Made by a program: the position numbers and the translations under genes
Notes under the pieces: model-generated
What the model was told of the DNA's origin: nothing
Databases searched by the model: none
Seen by the model: only the letters and a program-made list of their open reading frames with translations
Origin: Ornithoclostridium sp949298505
Lineage (GTDB): Bacteria > Bacillota > Clostridia > Christensenellales > UBA3700
NCBI GenBank assembly: GCA_949298505.1
Contig: CASFWW010000068.1
Span: forward strand, 1-62,420
Length of the DNA stretch: 62,420 bases
Direction: 5' to 3'
In this document: positions 1 through 9,260 of the stretch, piece after piece
Position numbering within the stretch: position 1 is the stretch's first letter
Layout: the number at the start of each line of letters is the position of its first letter

Positions 1-2
1 CT

Positions 3-131
3 CACGTGAGAGAGAAGACTCTGAAAAAGAATCTGGCGTTAATTAACGCCAGACCTAAAAAAGTGCTTGGGTACAAAACACCGGCAGATTTATTTGAACA
101 AGAATTGCAAAAAGTGTTGCACTTGGTTTGA
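3..131 (+). pseudogene. IS30-family transposase, C-terminal end (cut by window edge)
   Basis: Frame 3 reads 42 residues and stops at TGA 129-131. The end contains LINARPKKVLGYKTPADLF, the typical IS30-family transposase C-terminus (x-N-x-RPRKxLGYKTPxE-x-F). The remainder of the element lies left of the window, so I cannot tell whether the copy is intact. A similar but degraded tail is found near 49.85-49.92 kb on the other strand, so this IS family has been active around this locus. The terminal inverted repeat probably follows the stop within about 30 bases, but I cannot define it from one end. Confidence 0.8.
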
Positions 132-166
132 CAATTCACTCTATATTGATCGTTTTTATTTAAACT

Positions 167-2464
167 TTATTTTTTAGCATTAAGACTTTTTGCCGAAGTC
201 TTTGCCCTCTTTTTAGCAGCGGTTTCCTTTGCCGGCTTTTCGTCGGTCTTTTCTTTTTCTTTGCCTTCGACAGCATTGTCCGCTTGTCCGGAAACATTCG
301 GAGCCTCTGCCCGCGCCGTCTCGCCAACGGCTTCGTCCTCTACGGGCGTTACGACCGCAGCTTCACCAATGACATCGTTTCCGAGCAGTTCTTCTGCCTC
401 TTTTCTGTCAGCCTCGCTTTCCCTTTCATCTTCTTTTTCATCGGAAGCCTGCTCTCCGGCTATTTCGGCAACCTGTTCGTGCTCGCTGGAATACTCGCGC
501 TGATACTGAAGTTCTTTCTGCCTCATCAGTTCGAGATAAGCGGTGTCGTGATGGAAGGTGGGCACGAGAACTTTGAGTTTTTCAATGATCTTTTCTTTGT
601 CGTTGGTGTTGCATATCACGCGCATGTCTTCAAGATCCGCCATGAACGCGTCCACGTCGATCGTCGCCTGTTTTCCTATGAAGATCTTGTTGTTGTCCGT
701 CTTTCTCAGCCCTTCTTCTTTCATAAGGAGTTCTTCATACAGCTTTTCGCCCGGTCTCAGACCTGTAAACTTGATCTGTATGTCCTCGTACGGCGTGTAG
801 CCCATCATCCTGATCATATTTTCGGCAAGCGTGACGATCTTGACCGGTTCGCCCATGTCGAGAACGAACACTTCGCCGCCGTGCGCATAAGCGCCCGCCT
901 GAAGCACTAGCGAGACCGCCTCCGGGATCGTCATGAAATATCTGATTATCTCGGGGTGAGTGACGGTTACGGGTCCGCCGTTCTTGATCTGCTCTCTGAA
1001 AAGCGGAATGACCGAACCGTTGCTTCCCAGCACGTTGCCGAACCTGACCGCGGCGAACTCGGTGCGCGAATTGCCGTATTTCTGGCTGAACATCTCGATT
1101 ATCTTCTCGCAGCAACGCTTGGTCGCGCCCATCACGTTGGTGGGATTGACCGCTTTGTCTGTCGAGATCATGATGAATTTCTGAACGCCGTATTCATAGC
1201 TGAGCTTCACGACGTTGAGGGTGCCGAACACGTTGTTCTTGACCGCTTCTTCAGGATTCGTCTCCATAAGCGGCACGTGCTTGTGCGCCGCCGCGTGGAA
1301 AATAATCTGCGGATGGTACTGCTCGAAAAGATCTTTCATCTTGCCGTAGTCGGTGATCGACGCGATCTCGACGTTCAGGTCGTAATCCGAACCGTAGTTC
1401 CTGAGTATTTCCTGCTGTATCGTGTACGCGCAGTTTTCGTAAACGTCGAGGACGATTATCCTGCGCGGCTTGTACTTGACGATCTGCCTGACCAGCTCGC
1501 TTCCTATCGAACCGCCGCCGCCGGTTATCATACAAACCTTGTCTTCGATATACCCCTTGACGCCGGCGTCGTTGAATGATATCTGTTCTCTTCCGAGAAG
1601 GTCGCCGATGTTTATTTCTTTTGCCTGCCCGACGAGGTCGACGTTCTGGATCATCTCGCTGAGATAAGGGAGCACTTTGAGCTGACAGCCCGTCTGCATA
1701 CAGGTGGCGAGAATGCTCTGCCTCGCCTGAGGATTGATGGATGGGATCGCAAAAATTATGCACGCCACGTCGTATTTACGCGCAAGGCGCGGGATTTCCT
1801 TGGTGGTGCCCACGACCTCTACGTCGTGGAGAATTCTGCCCTGCTTGTCCGGGTCGTCGTCAACGAGACATACCGGCTTGTAAATGCTGCCCGCTCTGGC
1901 AAGCTCTTCGAGGATCGCGCTTGCGGTATATCCGGCGCCCACGATCATCGTGCGTTTACGCTGTTTGGGAAGCGCTTTGTCCTTTATTTTGGCGTATATC
2001 ATCTCGTAGAAAAGACGGTATACCACCGTAACGCCCACCGTGGTAAAGCCTATGTTGGTGTAAACGGGGTAAGCTTTGAGCATCTGTTTGCTTCCCTCTT
2101 CTCCCGGCTTAACCACTTCTCCCGAAATCCAGCCTCCGAGAAGCTGGTCTATCAGCGCAAAAAGTACAGTCGCAACTGCGCACGCCAAGACAAGCCTCAG
2201 ATAGTCTCTGCCGCGGGCGTAACGCCACACGACCTTATTGACCCTGAAAGCTACGAAACAGACGAAGAACAACGCGAGCGCCACCGGCAGTGCTATGAAC
2301 GCCTGCTCAATGATCGTCCTGCTCACGCCGTCGTCGAGAACGTACGCCTGCCCGAGGATAACGGACAATATAAAGCATATCCCGATAAACACGAGGTCTG
2401 TGATGAACATCGTCCACTCGCGCAACGTCTTGATATTAAAACTGTCTTTATTGAATTTTTTCAT
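167..2464 (-). CDS. Membrane nucleotide-sugar epimerase/dehydratase (CapD/WbpM/PglF type)
   Basis: This 765-residue protein should convert a UDP-linked amino sugar (typically UDP-GlcNAc to a 4-keto-6-deoxy sugar) for surface polysaccharide or glycan synthesis. About four membrane helices occupy residues 18-155. A first Rossmann fold has GAGYTA near 176, and the catalytic SDR domain has TGGGGSIG near 324. The catalytic region carries STDK (444-447) and MxxxK (455-459), where Met replaces the usual Tyr, as is normal in the large WbpM/PglF subfamily. After about residue 630 comes an unusual 130-residue Glu/Ala/Lys-rich tail ending in Lys-Ala repeats, outside the family domains. It is the last gene of a minus-strand operon, 23 bases after the polymerase gene. 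The exact sugar product cannot be told. Confidence 0.9.
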   Translation of the reverse strand: MKKFNKDSFNIKTLREWTMFITDLVFIGICFILSVILGQAYVLDDGVSRTIIEQAFIALPVALALFFVCFVAFRVNKVVWRYARGRDYLRLVLACAVATVLFALIDQLLGGWISGEVVKPGEEGSKQMLKAYPVYTNIGFTTVGVTVVYRLFYEMIYAKIKDKALPKQRKRTMIVGAGYTASAILEELARAGSIYKPVCLVDDDPDKQGRILHDVEVVGTTKEIPRLARKYDVACIIFAIPSINPQARQSILATCMQTGCQLKVLPYLSEMIQNVDLVGQAKEINIGDLLGREQISFNDAGVKGYIEDKVCMITGGGGSIGSELVRQIVKYKPRRIIVLDVYENCAYTIQQEILRNYGSDYDLNVEIASITDYGKMKDLFEQYHPQIIFHAAAHKHVPLMETNPEEAVKNNVFGTLNVVKLSYEYGVQKFIMISTDKAVNPTNVMGATKRCCEKIIEMFSQKYGNSRTEFAAVRFGNVLGSNGSVIPLFREQIKNGGPVTVTHPEIIRYFMTIPEAVSLVLQAGAYAHGGEVFVLDMGEPVKIVTLAENMIRMMGYTPYEDIQIKFTGLRPGEKLYEELLMKEEGLRKTDNNKIFIGKQATIDVDAFMADLEDMRVICNTNDKEKIIEKLKVLVPTFHHDTAYLELMRQKELQYQREYSSEHEQVAEIAGEQASDEKEDERESEADRKEAEELLGNDVIGEAAVVTPVEDEAVGETARAEAPNVSGQADNAVEGKEKEKTDEKPAKETAAKKRAKTSAKSLNAKK

Positions 2465-2487
2465 CGGTTTACTCCGTTAAACGCCTT

Positions 2488-4182
2488 TTACTGCTCCCTT
2501 TCTTTCTTATCATTCTTCCTGCCGCTGCCCGATTCGGGCACATCCTCTGTCTGCGCGGCAATTTCTTCCGAAGCCGCGACCGGTTCAGTCCCCTCGGCAA
2601 CAGGCGCCTCTTCCCCGCAGGACCCGTCAGGAACGGCGGCGTTTTGTCCGTTTCCGTCAAGATCTTCGGGAGAACGCGTCGCGATTGCCGCTTCTGATTG
2701 TTCTGCGGCAACCGTTGCGGAGCCGAATACCACTCCGTCAGATAACCCCCCTTTGCTTCCGCGATCTGCGAACAGAACGGGCGCGTCGCTTTCAGAGTAC
2801 TCTTCGTCCGTCAACGCGTTGCTTTTTTCGTTCACAGCCGTCAGCACGGCTATCAGCAATAATCCCGGCACGGCAGTAAACGTAAAAGTGTCCATCAACG
2901 AATAGCCCTCGAATCCTATACACGATACGATCAGAAAAATATTAAAAGCTCTGCCGTAAGAAAACGCGAACCTGATTCTCTTGCAGTACATGTATACGGC
3001 GGCAACGAGCCCGAACAACCCGAGTGTTGCCATCGTCTGAAAGAGGGTTGAATGAAACAGGTACATCGGATGCGTATTCAGGAAACTGTTGTCTCCCACA
3101 TATCCGAAACCGACGCCGAAAAACAGGTTTTCTTTAAAAACCCTTATCGCTTCTTTATAGATCTTGTCTCTGCCCGAACCGTCCAGACCGTTGCTGAACG
3201 CCCTTTCCACAAACTCGATCAATTTGTCTTTGAATACCAGGCATAAAGCGATGGCAGCGGCAATGCAGACGATGTATGCCAGCACGTAAATTTTGCGGTG
3301 TTTGTTAAAAATCACTGTTGCCAGGATCATAATCACGAACTGAACGACCCCCACAAGGATCGCACCTCTGGAAACGCTTCCTATAATGCATGCAAATTGA
3401 GCGAAAGACAACGCCGCAAACACTAAAGATTTCCACAGCTTTTTCTCGGATAAGCCGACATACATGGTGATCGGCATAGTCAAAAGCAGTACCGTGGCGA
3501 AAATATTGCTTATTCCCCACCCCAGATGAACTTCACTTCCTTCCGGGATAATCCCCTGCCAGACTCGGATGTAATATATAAATTCCTGCGCAACTATGAT
3601 AATTCCTAAAAACGCAATCGCCCTGCATGTATACCTGACGAATTGCTTTTTATCCATCCCGTTGCAACAGTTCACGATGAGTTCGTACACCGCGAACGGA
3701 AGCAAGCCCAGGAACGCCGCAAAAGCGAGACCTTTGATCTCGTCGTTGAGCTGATTGCTCATCACGCCGCCCATAAACATACTTGCGGCGACGAAAAGAT
3801 ACGCCAGCCCGAACGCGCCGCCCTTTATCTTCTGCGTTCTGTAATAGACGAAATGGAATATCAGACTGGCGGCGACGGGCACAAGAATTATGAACATGTA
3901 TGCGAAATACGGGGGAAATTCTCCCTTTGATATCACGCAGTACACGCTGATCAGCACAGGCAGACACGGGGTCATGTCCCGCTTTACCACCAGCAGGAAG
4001 CTGATGATCAGAAGCATCGTGACAAATCCCGCAACCATTGCCCCGAGCGCCCAGAAAAACATGGTGAGCGCCGCTATGACAAGCAGATACCAGTCAGAAT
4101 AGACGAACTTGTCTATCGTTTTTAACCATTTTTCCGGCAGAACGCTTTCGCGTTCGTATACCGAAATATCCAACCCCGACAA
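2488..4182 (-). CDS. O-antigen ligase/polymerase-like membrane protein (Wzy/WaaL type)
   Basis: The 564-residue protein has about ten to twelve hydrophobic segments over residues 30-450. A soluble loop near 330-370 carries GVGFGYVGDNSFLNTHPMY followed by a helix; this G-x-G...N/H arrangement is typical of the O-antigen ligase (Wzy_C) superfamily. Such proteins polymerise or transfer lipid-linked glycans at the outer face of the membrane. The final 110 residues are an acidic Glu/Ala/Ser-rich cytosolic tail without recognisable fold, echoing the tail of the downstream epimerase. Between galE and the epimerase gene, with gaps of about 23 bases on both sides, it is clearly co-transcribed. Polymerase and ligase cannot be separated from sequence alone. 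Confidence 0.75.
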   Translation of the reverse strand: MSGLDISVYERESVLPEKWLKTIDKFVYSDWYLLVIAALTMFFWALGAMVAGFVTMLLIISFLLVVKRDMTPCLPVLISVYCVISKGEFPPYFAYMFIILVPVAASLIFHFVYYRTQKIKGGAFGLAYLFVAASMFMGGVMSNQLNDEIKGLAFAAFLGLLPFAVYELIVNCCNGMDKKQFVRYTCRAIAFLGIIIVAQEFIYYIRVWQGIIPEGSEVHLGWGISNIFATVLLLTMPITMYVGLSEKKLWKSLVFAALSFAQFACIIGSVSRGAILVGVVQFVIMILATVIFNKHRKIYVLAYIVCIAAAIALCLVFKDKLIEFVERAFSNGLDGSGRDKIYKEAIRVFKENLFFGVGFGYVGDNSFLNTHPMYLFHSTLFQTMATLGLFGLVAAVYMYCKRIRFAFSYGRAFNIFLIVSCIGFEGYSLMDTFTFTAVPGLLLIAVLTAVNEKSNALTDEEYSESDAPVLFADRGSKGGLSDGVVFGSATVAAEQSEAAIATRSPEDLDGNGQNAAVPDGSCGEEAPVAEGTEPVAASEEIAAQTEDVPESGSGRKNDKKEREQ

Positions 4183-4205
4183 TTTGCTTCTCCCTTTGTT
4201 TATCT

Positions 4206-5222
4206 TTAGTCTTCGTCGTATCCCTTAGGATTGTTGATCTGCCATCTCCAGCTGTCTTCGCACATGTCCTTGAGATCATAACGACATTCGAAACCTATTT
4301 CTTTCTTCGCCAGACCCGCATCTGCATAACATTCCGCGATATCTCCCGCGCGTCTCGGCGCGATGACGTAAGGCACTGCCTTTCCGCTGGCTTTTTCAAA
4401 AGCCTTTACCATCTGGAGCACGCTGTATCCCTTGCCCGTACCCAGATTGTACGTGACGAGTCCGCTGCCGGTGGCGAGCTTCCTGAGCGCAAGCAGATGA
4501 CCTCTTGCAAGGTCGAGCACGTGGATATAGTCTCTTACGCCGGTGCCGTCCACGGTGGGATAATCGTTGCCGAACACGCTGAGCTTTTCCAGCTTCCCTA
4601 TCGCCACCTGGGTGATGTAAGGCATAAGGTTGTTGGGAATACCCGCCGGGTCTTCGCCGATCAGACCGCTCTTGTGCGCGCCGATCGGATTGAAATAGCG
4701 CAGGATTGCGATGTTCCAGTTCTTGTCGGCTTTGTAGATATCCCTGAGCATATCCTCGATCATCAGTTTGGTCGAACCGTACGGATTGGTCGTAGACAAA
4801 GGGAAATCCTCTTTTATCGGTACGCTCTTGGGCTGGCCGTAGACCGTCGCGGAAGACGAGAAAACGAAATTCCTGCACTCGTGCTTTCTCATGATCTTGA
4901 GCAGGTTGAGCGTGCTGATCAGATTGTTGCGGTAATATTCAAGCGGCTTACGGCATGATTCTCCCACAGCCTTGAGTCCCGCAAAATGGATCACCGCGTC
5001 CGGTTTTTCCTTTTCGAAAATGTCGTCAAGCGCCTGCTCGTCGCATACGTCGCTCTCGTAAACCGTGAAGTCTTTGCCGGTGATCTTTTTCACCCTTTCG
5101 ACAACTGCGGGTTTACTGTTGCAGAAATTGTCCACGACTACGACTGAAAAATCGTTGTCGAGAAGATCGACCACCGTATGACTGCCGATATATCCGGCGC
5201 CGCCAGTTACCAAAACTTTCAT
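4206..5222 (-). CDS. galE: UDP-glucose 4-epimerase
   Basis: This enzyme interconverts UDP-glucose and UDP-galactose (possibly also the N-acetyl forms). The 338 residues are the usual GalE length. The NAD-binding GGAGYIGSH is at 7-15, the SSSATVYG strand at 122-129 and the catalytic Y148-x3-K152 (YGSTK) in place. The start ATG at 5222 has a GGAGAT Shine-Dalgarno just upstream. It follows the hexosamine kinase-like gene by 39 bases and precedes the polymerase by 23 bases, which suggests the operon salvages and remodels galactose/hexosamine sugars into a surface glycan. Confidence 0.95.
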   Translation of the reverse strand: MKVLVTGGAGYIGSHTVVDLLDNDFSVVVVDNFCNSKPAVVERVKKITGKDFTVYESDVCDEQALDDIFEKEKPDAVIHFAGLKAVGESCRKPLEYYRNNLISTLNLLKIMRKHECRNFVFSSSATVYGQPKSVPIKEDFPLSTTNPYGSTKLMIEDMLRDIYKADKNWNIAILRYFNPIGAHKSGLIGEDPAGIPNNLMPYITQVAIGKLEKLSVFGNDYPTVDGTGVRDYIHVLDLARGHLLALRKLATGSGLVTYNLGTGKGYSVLQMVKAFEKASGKAVPYVIAPRRAGDIAECYADAGLAKKEIGFECRYDLKDMCEDSWRWQINNPKGYDED

Positions 5223-5261
5223 AATGATATCTCCTTTTTCCGCTTAACGCGGCTGACTTTT

Positions 5262-6359
5262 TTATTTTGCGTATTTGCGCGCGATTAAATTCATCTTGTC
5301 AAGACACGCTTCCATTTCTTCGACAAGCCTGAACTGAGTGCGGCATCTGACCAGATTGTGATCGGGATAAGCCGTCTTGAAATAGTTGTCGCCGTCCAGA
5401 TAGTCGGTCAGGAAACGCATCCCGCATTCGAAAGTCATCATGATCGCGCCGAGAGACAGGTTTTCTCTCTCCCTGACCGTGATGCTGTCTCCTATCCCTT
5501 CAAGATAGCCTTTGGTGAAAGCTTCGTACAGAGAAATGTCGAAATGCACTCTGGAAACGTCCTTTTCGTCCTCTGCCGCCGTAGAACAACCGAAACGCAC
5601 CGCGTCTCCGAAATCGTAAAGCAGTGATCCCGGCATGATCGTATCAAGATCTATCACGCAGACCGGCTTTTTCGTGTCGGCGTCGATCAGGATGTTGTTG
5701 AGTTTAGTATCGTTATGCGTGACCCGGAGAGGTATTTCTCCTCTGTCGAGCATGCCCGTTATTTTACCGCAGAGATCCGCTCTTTTTTCGACGAAAGCGA
5801 TCTCTTTTTCCGCGCTTTTTGCTCTTCCCGCTCTGTCTGCGCCGAGCGCCGCGCGGAATTTTGCGTATCTGTCGCGGGTATCGTGAAATTTTTTTATGAC
5901 TTCGCCCAGGCGCGAAGCGTCAAAATCGGCAAGATCGGAAACGAACGCGCCGAACGCCTTGCCCGTATCCTCGAATACCCCCGCGTTGTCCACCGTCTGA
6001 TACGCTATCGTGTTTTCAATAAAGATGAACGCTCTCCAGCAGCTCCCGTCGGCGTCCTTATAATAGCTGTTTCCGTCTTTTGTGCGGATCAGCGTCAGCG
6101 TTTCTTTTTCCGGATCCCCTCCTCTTTCCGCTATCTTGCGCGAAAGGAACTCCGTGACGAGAGCAACGTTGTGCATAAGCGTCTTAGTGTCGGGAAAAAC
6201 GCTTTTGTTCATCTTTTGCAGAATATAACGTCTTGTCGCGCCGCCGTTTTCGTAAGTCAGCGCATAGGTATCGTTGATATGCCCGTTGCCGTACGGCACG
6301 GCGTCTATAAACGTACCTTCAAAACAAAAACTTTTTACAAGTTGTCCTATCTTCTCCAT
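5262..6359 (-). CDS. APH-fold sugar kinase, N-acetylhexosamine 1-kinase-like
   Basis: The protein has the aminoglycoside-phosphotransferase fold. The catalytic loop reads RVTHNDTKLNNIL (His-x-Asp...Asn), and the metal-binding VIDLDTIMPG follows. This version resembles NahK-type anomeric kinases that make hexosamine 1-phosphate. The start at 6359 is chosen over an upstream in-frame ATG at 6395 because GAAAGAGGT sits just before it; the 36 upstream bases lie inside the leader. An identity as a hexosamine kinase fits galE immediately downstream but is inferred. It heads the four-gene polysaccharide operon, under the promoter at 6405-6433. Confidence 0.75.
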   Translation of the reverse strand: MEKIGQLVKSFCFEGTFIDAVPYGNGHINDTYALTYENGGATRRYILQKMNKSVFPDTKTLMHNVALVTEFLSRKIAERGGDPEKETLTLIRTKDGNSYYKDADGSCWRAFIFIENTIAYQTVDNAGVFEDTGKAFGAFVSDLADFDASRLGEVIKKFHDTRDRYAKFRAALGADRAGRAKSAEKEIAFVEKRADLCGKITGMLDRGEIPLRVTHNDTKLNNILIDADTKKPVCVIDLDTIMPGSLLYDFGDAVRFGCSTAAEDEKDVSRVHFDISLYEAFTKGYLEGIGDSITVRERENLSLGAIMMTFECGMRFLTDYLDGDNYFKTAYPDHNLVRCRTQFRLVEEMEACLDKMNLIARKYAK

Positions 6360-6404
6360 TTTACCTCTTTCTTGAGCCTGTCTCCCGCTCGTCATACTAC
6401 GAAT

Positions 6405-6433
6405 ATAATACTATATAAATGCGCGTATGTCAA
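6405..6433 (-). promoter_or_regulatory. Sigma-A promoter of the kinase-galE-polysaccharide operon
   Basis: On the minus strand TTGACA (6433-6428) is followed after exactly 17 bases by TATTAT (6410-6405). The predicted start is about 40 bases before the kinase ATG. Apart from this promoter, the 355-base gap 6360-6714 holds only T/C-rich sequence in which I see no gene. Confidence 0.7.
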
Positions 6434-6714
6434 ATACGTTGACGCTAATGACAGCGCTGTCGAAATGCCGAAAAAGCTCTGCAAAGGCGATTAATGTCGC
6501 TTTTCACCGTTTTAAAACCTTTTTTGATTGCTCCGATTTATTTTTTCCGTCTCCTCGCAACGTATGCCGCGCCCTCTGCGCCGCAGCTTTGCAGACAGTC
6601 ACGCGTCTTCTTCACGACAGCCGCTGCCTTTCCGTTTTTCTCCTGCCCGTGTAAATTAAACCGCATTTTAACAAAATCTGAATATCTTTGCGCCCCGTCG
6701 GATATAATGATAAT

Positions 6715-7215
6715 ATGACAAAAAAACGATCTGCTTTGTTCTTCGCTGCAGGCGCTCTGTTCACTCTGATACTGGGCACGGTCGGGCACTTCTTCTACGA
6801 ATGGTCGGGAGAAAACAAAATGGTCGGGATTTTCTTCCCCGTCAACGAAAGCACGTGGGAGCACATGAAACTCACGTTCTTTCCCACAATGCTGTATATG
6901 GGCGTATCGGCGCTGTTCGTAAAGTCAAAAAACTACGCCCTTGCGTCGTTTGTCGCGCTGTTCGTGAGCGCGGCTCTCATCCCTTTGCTCTTTTACAGTT
7001 ATACGGCAATCGCAGGAAGATCGTATCTTCCCGTCGACATAGCGGTGTTTTTCGTATCCGTCCTGACAGGTTATGCGTTCGCTTACATTGCTCTCAATTC
7101 CCGGCACAGACCTTTTCTCAACGAGCTGGCGGTAATAGGGATAATAGCCATAGTCGTCTGTTTCTTCACTTTCACGGCGATGCCTCCCGACTCCGTTCTG
7201 TTCAGAGAACCTTGA
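6715..7215 (+). CDS. Small integral membrane protein (DUF6512-like)
   Basis: 166 residues with about five hydrophobic helices. The motif GIFFPVNESTWEHMKL after the first helix is characteristic of the uncharacterised DUF6512 family; the function is unknown. An in-frame TTG lies 27 bases upstream. I prefer ATG 6715, because TATAAT at 6703-6708 is positioned so that the predicted transcription start is the A of this ATG, with no SD, suggesting a leaderless message. The gene stands alone between two minus-strand operons and ends at the bidirectional terminator at 7322. Confidence 0.65.
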   Translation: MTKKRSALFFAAGALFTLILGTVGHFFYEWSGENKMVGIFFPVNESTWEHMKLTFFPTMLYMGVSALFVKSKNYALASFVALFVSAALIPLLFYSYTAIAGRSYLPVDIAVFFVSVLTGYAFAYIALNSRHRPFLNELAVIGIIAIVVCFFTFTAMPPDSVLFREP

Positions 7216-7321
7216 AAGGCTTTTAGTCTTTTGCACCGTCGCTTCCTGAGAAACAGCCGTCGCGTACGGCAAATACGCTCTCTGAGTGTTGCACCTGAAA
7301 GTATAATTCACCCTTATATAA

Positions 7322-7348
7322 AAAAGAGACCCGTGCGGGCCTCTTTTT
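7322..7348. terminator. Bidirectional Rho-independent terminator
   Basis: AAAAGAG pairs with CTCTTTT around a CCC/GGG inner stem and a GTGC loop. T-runs are present on both strands. It serves the DUF6512-like gene (plus) and the lipoprotein gene (minus), which end on either side. Confidence 0.8.
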
Positions 7349-7370
7349 GTTATTCCCGATATGCCTCGGG

Positions 7371-9017
7371 TCAATTGATCACGTAATAACGCGTCTCGTC
7401 GGTATCGGTCGCCTCGTTTGCGAACGTAAAACCGAAAACGTTGCTTTCATCGGTCGAGCACACGTACTGCGCCGTCATGCCGGAGAGTCCCGATATCAGC
7501 GTTTTGCCCGTATCGATATCCACAACTTTGTAGACTCCGGTCTGCGCGGTATCCTCAACTATATAGAAGCCGTAAACGCTCTGAGCCATGTTGTAAGAAC
7601 CCGATTCCGCAACGAGAGAAGTCGTTCCCGTATTTCTGTCGAGCCTGTACAGATTTGTCTTGTCTGCTCCGAGAGAATCGGTATCCGTCTTATAATAGTA
7701 CACGTATTGTTTTGCGTGGTCGAGGCTGACAAAACCCGTTGCGCCGAGATCGGCAAGCGAGGTAAGATAACTGCCGTTTGCGTTGAACAATGTCGCGCCG
7801 TCGGACGAGACGAATATGTCGGAGTAGCTGAGATAAGTATCGACAGCGTTCATCTTGGCGGTCTCGACTTCGAACACCTTGTTGTCGCCCTTATAATAAA
7901 CGGTCTTGCTGTCGTTTTTGAATATGACGTAATCCCCTCTGATGCTGTACTTGTTGGCAAGAGGCAGAATGCTCTGCACGTCAAGCGCGATATTGAGTTT
8001 TCCGTCAAAGCCCTGAAGTATCGTCGCGTTGAGTTGCTTATCGTTGCCGATTCTTCTCACGCTGCAGATCGTTACGCCCGCTTCCTTATGATATCCGCCG
8101 TATGCGAACACATAATCGCAATCCTTCTTCTCTGAAGTTTTCCCCTTGGCGATATCGTAGATAAACGTTCTGATCTTGTAATAGGTGTCGCCGGAATAAT
8201 AATCGTAGTCCTTAGTCGTATTCGCGGGCAGAGAGGTCATGACCTGTACGAGCATTTTGTCGTCGGGCAAAAGAATCAGCGTATAGTATCTCGCGCTTGA
8301 ATATTCGTCGCCCGTGATGTCGGCGATATTGAAATCCCTGACCTTTGTCATAGAATTTTTTTCATAAGCCGCGAACTCATACTGACTGTAAGAATACAGC
8401 CTGTAATTTTCGGTCTCGGCGGTATCGTCCTTGTCGACAGAACCGCTTATGGAAACCTCCTTTTGCTGCAAAGTGCACAATCCTTCCTCGTCTTCAACGA
8501 TTACCTGTCCGTTGCCGAGATCCATCTTTCCGTCGGAAATACGGCTGGCTGTGATACGACCGAAAGAATCGATCAGACCCGTGGTATCCATGCCCGATAC
8601 GATTATGCCGTTAAGCGAAAAGAACGACACCGTTCCGGTCACAGCGCTCTCCGTGTAGAACAATCCTTCCATCTCGACGGTATAGTCGGTAGTAATTATA
8701 GAGACAGGCTTATCGTTGCCCGTAAGAATATTGGCACCTGTTTTTCCGTTGACAACCGCATACGACGTCTCGTAGGACGACGTGGCGGAATTGTACTCAG
8801 TCTTTCTGAACGCAATGAGATTGCTCGTTTCCCACATATAAGTGTACCCCTGACCCACGTCTATCTTTGTGGCGGTACGCTCTGCAGACGCGTTTGCCTC
8901 CTCGCTTAGAGTCAGCGCGCTGACATTCACGTAGTCGGACTTGCACGCCGTAAACGCGGTCAGCGCCGTAACGACTACCAGAACGATCGCGACGATCGTC
9001 AAAATCTTCTTTTTCAT
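7371..9017 (-). CDS. Secreted lipoprotein of unknown function
   Basis: 548 residues. A signal sequence with a Lys-rich start and a hydrophobic core ends in TAFTAC, a lipobox-like site with Cys near residue 25, so the protein is probably lipid-anchored outside the membrane. The mature part is rich in Tyr, Asp, Thr and Ser with repeated strand-like segments (for example the FDGKL, GDNKVFEV and TYLSYSDIFVSSDGATLF stretches), suggesting a beta-propeller-like or other all-beta fold. That is a guess and I recognise no family. The start has AAGGAGGGAAGT before the ATG. It is monocistronic, with its own promoter and the shared terminator at 7322. Confidence 0.8.
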   Translation of the reverse strand: MKKKILTIVAIVLVVVTALTAFTACKSDYVNVSALTLSEEANASAERTATKIDVGQGYTYMWETSNLIAFRKTEYNSATSSYETSYAVVNGKTGANILTGNDKPVSIITTDYTVEMEGLFYTESAVTGTVSFFSLNGIIVSGMDTTGLIDSFGRITASRISDGKMDLGNGQVIVEDEEGLCTLQQKEVSISGSVDKDDTAETENYRLYSYSQYEFAAYEKNSMTKVRDFNIADITGDEYSSARYYTLILLPDDKMLVQVMTSLPANTTKDYDYYSGDTYYKIRTFIYDIAKGKTSEKKDCDYVFAYGGYHKEAGVTICSVRRIGNDKQLNATILQGFDGKLNIALDVQSILPLANKYSIRGDYVIFKNDSKTVYYKGDNKVFEVETAKMNAVDTYLSYSDIFVSSDGATLFNANGSYLTSLADLGATGFVSLDHAKQYVYYYKTDTDSLGADKTNLYRLDRNTGTTSLVAESGSYNMAQSVYGFYIVEDTAQTGVYKVVDIDTGKTLISGLSGMTAQYVCSTDESNVFGFTFANEATDTDETRYYVIN

Positions 9018-9089
9018 ACTTCCCTCCTTTTTGTCCGCGGCTGTTCTTGCGTCGCGCTTATGCGGGATCTCTCTCCCGTTTATAATTCT

Positions 9090-9117
9090 ATTATAACATA
9101 TAGTAGAGATATGTCAA
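9090..9117 (-). promoter_or_regulatory. Sigma-A promoter of the lipoprotein gene
   Basis: On the minus strand TTGACA (9117-9112), a 16-base spacer and TATAAT (9095-9090), about 70 bases upstream of the ATG. Confidence 0.75.
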
Positions 9118-9203
9118 TACGTTATTTTTTCTGCCCGCACCTCAGTCCCGCGCGTAAAACCTATGATTTTCTTCCTGAAGTAGCGACTTTTTCGTTTTAA
9201 AGC

Positions 9204-9231
9204 AAAAAAAGAAGGAGCTTGTCGCTCCTTC
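9204..9231 (-). terminator. Terminator of the ktrB-ktrA operon
   Basis: GAAGGAGC pairs with GCTCCTTC around a 5-base loop (9211-9231). On the minus strand it is followed by a run of seven T. It sits 30 bases beyond the ktrA stop. Confidence 0.85.
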
Positions 9232-9260
9232 GCACAATCTGCGTCGCCTTTTCTCCGTAT

